The position numbers and the translations under genes are program-made. Positions 11,559-18,876 of a stretch of DNA of 64,000 nucleotides are shown in pieces (within the stretch, counting starts at the first letter, position 1; each line of letters opens with the position of its first letter). Location of the stretch: assembly GCF_014253075.1 (NCBI RefSeq), contig NZ_JACLZJ010000001.1, positions 930,001 to 994,000 on the forward strand. The letters are read 5' to 3'. Below the pieces are notes generated by a model, which was not told the origin of the DNA, did not search any database, and saw only the letters and a list, made by a program, of their open reading frames with translations. Origin of the DNA: Ochrobactrum sp. CM-21-5. GTDB taxonomy: Bacteria; Pseudomonadota; Alphaproteobacteria; Rhizobiales; Rhizobiaceae.

Positions 11559-12392
11559 ATGGATGAAACACCCAATCTGAGACTTCCCTATATTCTGCCC
11601 AGTCAGGCGCAAAAACACGTCACGCATAATGAAGCGCTGCGGCTGCTCGACGCCGTGGTGCATCTGAGCGTCAAGTCGCGCACGCAGACGGTCGCGCCGG
11701 ACGGGACGGACGTGGGAGAACGTTATATCGTTGCCGCACCGGCTGACGGTGAGTGGATGGGGCGGGACGGTACAGTTGCTGCGTTTATCGATGGCGGCTG
11801 GCTTTTCATTGTGCCTGCCAGGGGATGGCTGGCCTTTATTGAGGACGAGGCGCAGCTTCTGGTCTTTGACGGATTGGAATGGAAAGGCGCGTCATCCGTG
11901 CCGGATGCTCTGTCCCTGACGATGCTGGGCGTGCATGCGACCGCCGATATGGTCAACCGCTTTGCTGTCTCGTCCGAGGCAAGCCTGTTCAATAATGCAG
12001 GCGCCGGACATCAGATCAAAGTCAACAAGCAGATCGCAACCGATACCGCGAGCCTCCTGTTCCAGACAGATTGGACGGGATATGCCGAGATGGGCCTGAA
12101 CGGCAGCAATGATTTCAGCATCAAGGTTGGCGATGACGGCGGCAACTGGCGGGAAGCGATGAAGGTGGACCACGCAACGGGCAATGTGGCGGTTGGCTCC
12201 GTCTGGCCGCAGACGCGGCTTCACGTCGATGGCCCCATCCGGCCTGCATCCTATGCGGCGGCAGCGCTTCCGTCGGCAGCCGAACATGGTGTTGGCGCGA
12301 TTGTTTTCGTCAGCGATACGGGTGGTGGCGAAATGGCCTATTCCGACGGCGGCAACTGGCGCAGCATGCGCAGCGGAGCGGTGATCGTTTAA
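11559..12392 (+). CDS. DUF2793 domain protein
   Basis: 277 residues. The N-terminal half is a clear DUF2793 domain (LRLPYILPSQAQKHVTHNEA at the start, then VGERYIVAAPADGEWMG and GWLFIVPARGWLAF). The C-terminal half (NDFSIKVGDDGGNWREAM, VGSVWPQTRLHVDGPIRPA) resembles phage tail-fibre or carbohydrate-binding tails. DUF2793 proteins occur in gene-transfer-agent and prophage regions of alphaproteobacteria, but no phage gene is adjacent here. Translation probably depends on the hairpin-embedded ribosome site just upstream. Biochemical role unknown. Confidence 0.8.
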   Translation: MDETPNLRLPYILPSQAQKHVTHNEALRLLDAVVHLSVKSRTQTVAPDGTDVGERYIVAAPADGEWMGRDGTVAAFIDGGWLFIVPARGWLAFIEDEAQLLVFDGLEWKGASSVPDALSLTMLGVHATADMVNRFAVSSEASLFNNAGAGHQIKVNKQIATDTASLLFQTDWTGYAEMGLNGSNDFSIKVGDDGGNWREAMKVDHATGNVAVGSVWPQTRLHVDGPIRPASYAAAALPSAAEHGVGAIVFVSDTGGGEMAYSDGGNWRSMRSGAVIV

Positions 12393-12709
12393 GCCTCTGC
12401 TTTGACGTGCGGCGGGCTGTTCCGCGTCAATGCTTTCAGAAAGACTATATTTTGTGCGAAAAGCTATATCGTGGCGTTGATATTATCCGAAAGATATTTG
12501 TTAACCCCTTGCAATATCAATTGAGATGGTTCCTTTGTCGGACTCATGATAACGGTGGCCGGACACAGGAAAATTTCGTTTTGACCGGCTCCGGCATGAA
12601 GATGGACAGGTTGAGTGAAGTTTAGTCCGGAGAACTGGTGTCGGCGGCCCTGTGACGCTGGAACGGTTCCGGTATTTCTCTCCCTCCGGAGAGCGGGATA
12701 ACGACGCGT
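12393..12709. other. Intergenic region upstream of wbkD, no gene seen
   Basis: 317 bp with an AT-rich middle (around 12440-12540) and a GC-rich 3' part. It must hold the wbkD promoter, but no box stands out enough to call. A small inverted pair CTCCCTCCGGAGAG (12680-12693) lies near the 3' end. Confidence 0.4.
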
Positions 12710-14578
12710 ATGAGTTTGAAATACCCTTGGCAAAGATTGGCGCTTCTGTCACGCGTCAGCAAGCAGATCATTCTGATGCTGAGCGATTGCGCATTATTAC
12801 TGCTCAGTGCTTATCTGGCTTTCGTGATCCGTCTCGGTTTTGTCTTTGCGCCCAACAGTGCGCAGCTTTTTCTCATTTTTATCGCGCCGATTCTCGCAGT
12901 CCCGGTTTTCATACGCTTCGGACTTTATCGGGCGGTGATCCGCTATCTGGCGGAGCGCGCCATCTGGCCGATCTTTCAGGCAACCGCAATCGCAGCCCTG
13001 TTCTGGGTGGCGCTGGTCTTCCTGACGGAGCTTTATGGCGGCATGGGCCTGCCCCGCTCCGTACCGCTTCTCTACTGGCTTCTGAGCACAGTGCTCATTG
13101 CGGCAAGCCGCTTCGGCGCGAAATGGTTGCTCCGCAGTGCTGAATCCGGAAAGACTTATTCAAGTTCGGCGCTGATCATCGGCGTGGGCGAACCGGCGCG
13201 CCAGTTGGCCACGGCGCTGAGGAGCCACAGCGACACGCATGTCATCGGCTTTGTCGATCCGTCGGGGCAGGTGGCCGGCATGGATATCGCCGGCCTGCGG
13301 GTCTATGATGTGGATTATATTCCCTATCTCATCGAGAATTACGGCATCAAGCAGGTGGTGGTTTCCGAGCCGGGGCTGGATCAGAAGCAGCGGCAGGATT
13401 TGGCGCGACTGCTCGGACGCCTTCCGGTCAACACCCGCATTCTGCCGCCGATTGCGGATCTCACGGCAGGTAAATATCTCGTCAGCTCGTTGCGCAATGT
13501 CGAGATCGACGATTTGCTGGGGCGTTCACCTGTGCCGCCGGATACGCAGCTTCTCAGCGAGGTCGTGGAAGGCCGCCGTATCATGGTGACCGGGGCTGGC
13601 GGCTCGATTGGCAGTCAGCTTTGCAGCACCATCGCCCAATGGAATCCGGAATGCATCGTCCTGTTTGAAGCAAGCGAATTCGCACTTTATCAGATCGAGC
13701 GGCAATTGCGCCAGATCGCGCCCTGTGCGGTCGTGCCTGTCCTGGGTTCGGTGCGTGATCGCGCTTATGTTGAAAAGGCCATTCGTGATTATCGCATCGA
13801 CACGGTTTACCATTGCGCGGCCTACAAGCACGTGCCGCTTGTGGAAAAGAACCCGCTGATCGGCATTTGCAACAATGTGTTCGGCACGCTCGATGTGGCA
13901 GAGGCGGCGCTCGCCACCGATGTGGAGCGGATGGTTCTGATTTCGTCGGATAAGGCCGTCCGCCCCACCAATGTCATGGGGGCGACCAAGCGTTGGGCGG
14001 AACTCGTCGTTTATTATTATGGACTGCTGGCCGCGCAGAGCGGCAAGAAGAAGGCGTTCTATTCGGTCCGCTTCGGCAATGTACTGGGTTCCAATGGCTC
14101 GGTCGTGCCACTTTTCCGCGAACAGATCGCCAATGGCGGGCCTGTTACGCTGACGCATGACGAGATGACCCGTTATTTCATGTCGATCAAGGAGGCCGCC
14201 GAACTTATCGTACAATCAGGTGCGATTGCCGAATCCGGCGACACGGTGTTGCTCGAAATGGGCGAGCCGGTGAAAATCCGCGATCTGGCTGAAAACATGA
14301 TCCTTCTTGCCGGACTGACAGTGCGCAGCGACGCGAACCCGCAGGGTGATATTTCCATCGAGGTCACGGGCATTCGTGAAGGCGAGAAGATGTACGAAGA
14401 ACTCTTCTACGATCCATCGCACGTGCAGCCCACGCGCCATCCAAAAATCATGCGTGCGCCCAAGGGCAACAAGGCGGCGATCAATGTGCCTGAAAGTCTT
14501 GCGAGCCTTCGCGCTGCCATGGAATCCGGCGATGTGGAAGCAGTGCGCAGGGTGCTTTTCAGCGTTATAACTTCCTGA
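12710..14578 (+). CDS. wbkD: Membrane nucleoside-diphosphate-sugar epimerase/dehydratase (WbkD/WbpM-type)
   Basis: 622 residues. Four membrane helices fill the first ~130 (CALLLLSAYLAFVIRLGFV, FLIFIAPILAVPVFI and two more). An ancillary nucleotide-binding domain follows (LIIGVGEPARQLA), then the catalytic SDR domain with GAGGSIGSQL and the SSDKAVRPTNVMGATKR active-site region typical of UDP-GlcNAc 4,6-dehydratases. In Brucella, WbkD acts with WbkF to make and attach the QuiNAc primer of the O-polysaccharide at the inner membrane; that role is assigned by similarity and by the adjacent wbkF homologue. The 3' end overlaps the wbkF 3' end by 14 bp. Confidence 0.88.
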   Translation: MSLKYPWQRLALLSRVSKQIILMLSDCALLLLSAYLAFVIRLGFVFAPNSAQLFLIFIAPILAVPVFIRFGLYRAVIRYLAERAIWPIFQATAIAALFWVALVFLTELYGGMGLPRSVPLLYWLLSTVLIAASRFGAKWLLRSAESGKTYSSSALIIGVGEPARQLATALRSHSDTHVIGFVDPSGQVAGMDIAGLRVYDVDYIPYLIENYGIKQVVVSEPGLDQKQRQDLARLLGRLPVNTRILPPIADLTAGKYLVSSLRNVEIDDLLGRSPVPPDTQLLSEVVEGRRIMVTGAGGSIGSQLCSTIAQWNPECIVLFEASEFALYQIERQLRQIAPCAVVPVLGSVRDRAYVEKAIRDYRIDTVYHCAAYKHVPLVEKNPLIGICNNVFGTLDVAEAALATDVERMVLISSDKAVRPTNVMGATKRWAELVVYYYGLLAAQSGKKKAFYSVRFGNVLGSNGSVVPLFREQIANGGPVTLTHDEMTRYFMSIKEAAELIVQSGAIAESGDTVLLEMGEPVKIRDLAENMILLAGLTVRSDANPQGDISIEVTGIREGEKMYEELFYDPSHVQPTRHPKIMRAPKGNKAAINVPESLASLRAAMESGDVEAVRRVLFSVITS

Positions 14579-15587
14579 AGCGTCCGCGAAAATCCAGCAG
14601 CAGAACCAGCGTGGCAACCACTGCCACCAATAAAAATGCGGCTTGCGCCAGCACGTGATCGAGCGCCAGCAGGGCAATGGCGCAAGCGATCAGGATCGCG
14701 TTGAGTAAAGCCACATGCCCAACAACCTTCAGTACGCTCCAGCCAGCGCGCTTCGCCATCTGATAGGCGTGTTTCGAATGTGCCTTGAGGATGTTTTCAC
14801 CTTGGCTTGCGCGCAGGATGATCGTGGTGCCGGCATCGATTATGTAATAGAGCGGCAGGATCAGGGCGGCAGTGATATGTGTTTCCCGGGCAAGGATTAG
14901 AAAGACAGTTCCCGCGATCAGCCCAAGCGGCAAACTGCCGGAATCGCCTAGAAACACACTTGCCGGGGGGCGATTGAACAGCGCAAAGCCGAAAATACCT
15001 CCCGCTGCCGCTGCCCCGATGCCTCCGCTTAACCCTCCCGCGAGACCAAGCGCGGCAAGCAGTGCGACGCCAGCAAGGGGGACGCCGATACCGGCGGCGG
15101 TCATCAGATCGAGCCCGTCCATGAAGTTTGTTATATTGATAGCGATTACAAGCGCCATCACGATTAGCACGGCTTCAAGCCAATAGGGCAGGAGGCCAGG
15201 CAAAAGCCGGAACTCGGGCCCAAGTCCATATAAAACTGCATAGGCGGCCACAAACTGTGACCCCAGTCGAATGACTTCGGACAATTCGTAACGGTCATCG
15301 AGCCCTCCGACGATCCAGAGCAGGAGCGATGCGCCTGACAGGCTGAGGAGGAGGCGATTATCGATTCCGAAGTCGATGCCGAGAATCAGCAAAGTCGCGA
15401 TTATTGCCGGTATGAGTGCGAGCCCGCCGATTTGCCGCGCTGCAACGGTGTGATTGGAGCGCGAATTGAGCCGTGCGGCAAGGAAGCCTGCTGGCAGGAG
15501 CCGGGACAAAATATAGAGACCAAGGCCGCATAGAGCCGCACTTATGAGAAATGAAATCAGCAGCAACAACATGAGATACACCGACAT
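14565..15587 (-). CDS. wbkF: Undecaprenyl-phosphate glycosyl-1-phosphate transferase (WbkF, MraY/WecA family)
   Basis: 340 residues, about ten membrane helices. Family motifs are GGLDDRYELS, NFMDGLD and SVFLGDSGSLPLG, which hold the Mg2+/UDP-sugar site. The enzyme transfers a HexNAc-1-phosphate, QuiNAc in Brucella, onto undecaprenyl phosphate to start O-antigen synthesis. It is convergent with wbkD. The 216 bp between its start and tRNA-Gln contain its promoter and no gene. A mobile island carrying further O-antigen genes lies immediately upstream of it. Confidence 0.88.
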   Translation of the reverse strand: MSVYLMLLLLISFLISAALCGLGLYILSRLLPAGFLAARLNSRSNHTVAARQIGGLALIPAIIATLLILGIDFGIDNRLLLSLSGASLLLWIVGGLDDRYELSEVIRLGSQFVAAYAVLYGLGPEFRLLPGLLPYWLEAVLIVMALVIAINITNFMDGLDLMTAAGIGVPLAGVALLAALGLAGGLSGGIGAAAAGGIFGFALFNRPPASVFLGDSGSLPLGLIAGTVFLILARETHITAALILPLYYIIDAGTTIILRASQGENILKAHSKHAYQMAKRAGWSVLKVVGHVALLNAILIACAIALLALDHVLAQAAFLLVAVVATLVLLLDFRGRFRKL

Positions 15588-15803
15588 CAGACGAAACCAC
15601 TTGCAGGAAGTACCAGCTTTGGCGACTGGCGCAAATCCTTGAAAGTGAAGTTGGCGCCCAAGTGGGGTATCTCAATCGAAAATCCTTTATCCCCAATCCT
15701 GTAAAGGAGTGCTGGAAATCGCCGATAGACGATTGCGCTTGTTTCAAGGAGCGGTTATAAGGCCGCGCAACCAAGTGCTTCATAGTGCCTTGGTCTGACT
15801 TGT

Positions 15804-15878
15804 TGGGGCGTAGCCAAGCGGTAAGGCACCGGTTTTTGGTACCGGCATTCCCTGGTTCGAATCCAGGCGCCCCAGCCA
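15804..15878 (+). tRNA. tRNA-Gln (anticodon TTG)
   Basis: Full cloverleaf: acceptor TGGGGCG / CGCCCCA, D arm with AGCGGTAAGGC, anticodon stem ACCGG / CCGGT around the loop TTTTGGT with anticodon TTG, and T arm CCTGG-TTCGAAT-CCAGG. Discriminator G and CCA are encoded. Its 3' half is the attachment site of the adjacent integrase element, and the tRNA is intact. Confidence 0.97.
15860..15875 (+). other. attL: left attachment site of the island in the tRNA-Gln 3' end
   Basis: AATCCAGGCGCCCCAG in the T arm and acceptor stem is matched 15/16 by AATCCAGGCGCTCCAG at 44361-44376. A tyrosine-integrase gene starts 180 bp away. Inference: these are attL and attR, with the intact tRNA regenerated at attL. 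Confidence 0.7.
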
Positions 15879-15893
15879 TTAATCTTGCGTAAA

Positions 15894-15917
15894 ATCATAA
15901 GCTTATTGATTTTACTT
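15894..15917. repeat. Near-perfect palindrome beside attL
   Basis: TAAAATCA and TGATTTTA arms surround an AAGCTT centre. It could end the tRNA transcript or be an integrase/excisionase arm site. A different hairpin (AATGATTT/AAATCATT) lies at the equivalent place near attR. Confidence 0.5.
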
Positions 15918-15972
15918 AAAGTTCTCCCAACCGGGAATCCTCAAGATCATCGCAATCGTCGGATGTGCACAT

Positions 15973-15998
15973 AACTGTAGCACAGAGCTATGACACAT
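15973..15998 (+). repeat. 26-bp motif upstream of the integrase, shared with the island's right ends
   Basis: AACTGTAGCACA, three variable bases, then CTATGACACAT. The same motif occurs at 40372-40397 (23/26) and 44279-44304, both inside the right-end modules. It begins 79 bp before the chosen integrase ATG. A shared integrase-binding or regulatory site is the simplest reading. Confidence 0.7.
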
Positions 15999-16051
15999 GC
16001 CGATTCGTCTGGTTCGGCTTGTCTCGTCAGCTCCAAAACGGCGAGCTTTCT

Positions 16052-18139
16052 ATGGCAGTCAGACATCAGGTCCAAAACCTTCAGCGGCGCGGAAATATCT
16101 TTTATTGGCGTCCGCGTCTTCCAGCACGAATGAGCGAGCATATCGGTGCGCGTCATCTTGCATTCAGCCTCAAACAATCGGATCATCGGCAGGCGGGCCA
16201 TATGGCGCGCAAGCTCAACCTGATGCTGTTTGAAATTGCAGAAAACCCGCGAAGTGCATTGATGTCGAAAGAAGCCCTCGAACGATTGTTCCAGTCCGAA
16301 ATTGTGCGGATGAACGATCATATGGAGAACCTGCAATTTGCAGGCCAGCGCATGGCGACGGGTTTTCATCAGATCGACAATCTGACGGCTGATCTGGAAG
16401 TCGGATGGGCTTACAGGCTTCTGGAAAAATTCGGCACCCGCCGTATCCTGTTCGAAGAGGAAAGCTGTCAGGGCTGGCGCTTTCTCAAGCAGTCGAATGT
16501 GCCGCAGAGCCTCCATCAGGGGATTGCTGTAACCTATCGCGGCGAGCGGGAGGATGCTGAAGCGCCGCGCTTTGGCAATGAAATGCGTGCCCTCATGGAG
16601 GAGCACGGTTTGCCCTATTCGATCCTAAATCTTGAAAAGGCAAAAGCTGAATATTTCAAAGCGCGCGCTGATGTGCTGCTTAATACCGACGAACGCTACC
16701 TGCTCGAATACCCTGTTGAGCCCATTGAACCTGAATTGCCCAAGGACAAGCCAGTTCAGCCTGTTGTTGAAATCAAAGTTGAAACTTCGCCACCGCCTGT
16801 TGCGCCACAACCAGTCATAATCGAGACGCCGGTGGCCGATCTGCCTCCAGCGATGGCCCCGGTTATTGCCGCACCTGCCGCTGTGGTGTCCGGTCGTGAA
16901 TTGCCGGTCAAGAACTTCATGAAGGAATGCGAATTATTGATCGCCAATAATCGGGAGAACTGGAACAGCGACACGGCAAGGGACGTTCGCACGATCATTC
17001 GCATTTTCTGCGGGATATTGGCTGAGCACAATGTCACGACCAGCTCCGGTATTGAGCAAAGCCATCTGGCCGCATTGCGCCAGCATTTTAATAATATCCT
17101 TGCGAACTGGGGAAGCAGCTCGCGCTATGTATCAATGACCACCTCACAGCTGCGGGAAGCAACGGAACGTGCAATCATACGCGCGCAGAAACTCAGTTTA
17201 CCAGCACCGAAAGTAGGCTTGTCCAGTGCAACCATCCGGCGCCACCTCGGCAATCTCGAACAGTTTTTGAACCACCTTATTGCCTCGGGCTATGCACTCC
17301 GCGCATTCACCTTCAAAGGGATCAAGCCGAAGAAACGCAGCCTCGCATCCGTTCGCGCGCTGACTGCTAAACCCGGCCCTGAGCAGGTTGAACCGATCTT
17401 CCAGCTTCCGGTGTTCACTGGTTGTGCTGGGCCGATGCCGCAGGAAATGCGGGAGTTTGGGCAGGCCGTATATCATTCTTCCCTTTATTATGTGCCAATG
17501 CTTTACGCATATCTGGGTGCGAGGCGCGCCGAATTTACGGGCCTCATGGTCGATGATGTGGTTCACGAGAAGGATGAAGACATCTGGTCAATCAAAATCC
17601 GGAAAAATTCGCTCCGGGGACTGAAGAACCTCCATTCAAGCCGCGATGTCCCCGTGCCAGATGAGCTTATTCGATTGGGTTTTATCGACTATGCAAAGCG
17701 TCTCAAGGAACTCGGACATAGATATTTGTTCCCTGAACTGGTCGCTCCGAATATTAAAAACAATCCCGGTGATCGTTTCTACAAGAGCTTTGTCCCTTTG
17801 CTGAAGGCGGAAACGGGGCTTGGCGATCAGCTTTGGAGCCGCACAATCCATGCATTGCGCCATGGTTTCAGCAATACACTGAAACAGGAAGGGGTAGAAA
17901 TGTCGATCATCGAGGATATTACCGGGCATCTGGGCCGCACGGAGGGAGAAACCCGCTATACGAATATTGCCCGTTTGAAGGTGATGAAAAAGGCGATTGA
18001 TGCTTATCCCGTCATTACAGGGCACCTGGAGCCACAGCCCTTATGTTTGCTGCCATACGTTGAGGCAAAACAACCCGCGCCATGGTTTACAACGAGAAAG
18101 CCCCGAAAACCACAACGGAATTGGAGCACTGGTCGATGA
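16052..18139 (+). CDS. Tyrosine-type site-specific integrase, long form
   Basis: 695 residues. The C-terminal third has the tyrosine-recombinase catalytic set: Arg in YLGARRAEFTGL, His-x-x-Arg in HALRHGFSNTLK, His in DITGHLGR and the nucleophile Tyr in ETRYTNIARL. Before it is a core-binding segment, and a proline/valine-rich linker (PPPVAPQPVIIETPVADLPP) joins a long N-terminal region of a kind found in many Rhizobiales integrases. It lies next to the tRNA-Gln att site and should integrate and excise the island. ATG 16052 (MAVRHQVQNL) is preferred; the frame is open to 15965 but that part is not family-like. Confidence 0.9.
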   Translation: MAVRHQVQNLQRRGNIFYWRPRLPARMSEHIGARHLAFSLKQSDHRQAGHMARKLNLMLFEIAENPRSALMSKEALERLFQSEIVRMNDHMENLQFAGQRMATGFHQIDNLTADLEVGWAYRLLEKFGTRRILFEEESCQGWRFLKQSNVPQSLHQGIAVTYRGEREDAEAPRFGNEMRALMEEHGLPYSILNLEKAKAEYFKARADVLLNTDERYLLEYPVEPIEPELPKDKPVQPVVEIKVETSPPPVAPQPVIIETPVADLPPAMAPVIAAPAAVVSGRELPVKNFMKECELLIANNRENWNSDTARDVRTIIRIFCGILAEHNVTTSSGIEQSHLAALRQHFNNILANWGSSSRYVSMTTSQLREATERAIIRAQKLSLPAPKVGLSSATIRRHLGNLEQFLNHLIASGYALRAFTFKGIKPKKRSLASVRALTAKPGPEQVEPIFQLPVFTGCAGPMPQEMREFGQAVYHSSLYYVPMLYAYLGARRAEFTGLMVDDVVHEKDEDIWSIKIRKNSLRGLKNLHSSRDVPVPDELIRLGFIDYAKRLKELGHRYLFPELVAPNIKNNPGDRFYKSFVPLLKAETGLGDQLWSRTIHALRHGFSNTLKQEGVEMSIIEDITGHLGRTEGETRYTNIARLKVMKKAIDAYPVITGHLEPQPLCLLPYVEAKQPAPWFTTRKPRKPQRNWSTGR

Positions 18140-18187
18140 TAATTCAGCAGGATTGTACCGGCAGTTTTTAAGTCATGCGATCACTGG

Positions 18188-18760
18188 TCAGTAGTGTTTC
18201 CGAGGGATATTCCGCATGGGTTCCGATCTTCCGGTGACAACAAAGACTTCCTTGACGGGTTTCCGGCGACCGGGAGCTTCGCTGGCATCCACGACGAGAC
18301 CATTGCTCTTGGTGTCGCAGAACTCCCAACCGCTCACCGCCACATAATGCTTTGTTACGCAAACAATCGTTGGATGCGTTCTCAAGAAGCCGGACCGATT
18401 TTCGAGATACGCGGCGAGCGTCGGATCTCCCCAAATTTTTTGCCACTGTCCTGCAAAGCCAAAGACGGACATGACAGTCTCAACCTCGTCATTTTGGGTG
18501 CCCATAATAACAGGAGCCCGGTCGAAGTTAACCCACGCTGGCCCGTGCCGCGCATAACGAAATGCATCCTTTACCAATGAGATCGGATGGCCGGTAATTG
18601 CGGCAACGGCAGTGGGGCCACAGAATCCACGGGTTCGAGTATCATTGTGTACGTCTTTCAACGGAAAGCCAGCCAGATCGTCCTGGGCTGCGAGTGTGGC
18701 TATTACCTCCTCTCGCGCTTCGTATGCTGCCTTGAGACGACTATGAACTGTTTTCATCAT
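18188..18760 (-). CDS. C39-like papain-fold protein of mobile elements
   Basis: 190 residues without signal peptide. TRGFCGPTAVAAITG (Cys47) and TKHYVAVSGWEF (His138), followed by LVVDAS (Asp157), give a Cys-His-Asp layout like C39-type peptidases, as well as inactive or transglutaminase-like relatives. No ABC exporter or bacteriocin precursor is nearby, so a role in peptide export is not supported. It is convergent with the integrase and lies 116 bp downstream of the relaxase gene on the same strand, so it may belong to the mobilization operon. Substrate unknown. Confidence 0.6.
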   Translation of the reverse strand: MMKTVHSRLKAAYEAREEVIATLAAQDDLAGFPLKDVHNDTRTRGFCGPTAVAAITGHPISLVKDAFRYARHGPAWVNFDRAPVIMGTQNDEVETVMSVFGFAGQWQKIWGDPTLAAYLENRSGFLRTHPTIVCVTKHYVAVSGWEFCDTKSNGLVVDASEAPGRRKPVKEVFVVTGRSEPMRNIPRKHY

Positions 18761-18876
18761 TTTCCTCCAATTTTTTCATTCAACTGTTTTGCGATCCGTC
18801 TCGATTCCATACTGGCACGGGAGGTCACCGAATCGGATTTCGTTGGAACAATAGCCGACGATTAATGTCTGGATAA

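Noticed and set aside
15805-15878. Disrupted tRNA at the integration site
   Set aside because: All arms, discriminator and CCA are intact, so the tRNA gene survives integration.
15894-15998. CRISPR-like array suggested by repeated 26-bp motifs
   Set aside because: Only three copies, 4-24 kb apart, with no spacer periodicity or cas genes.
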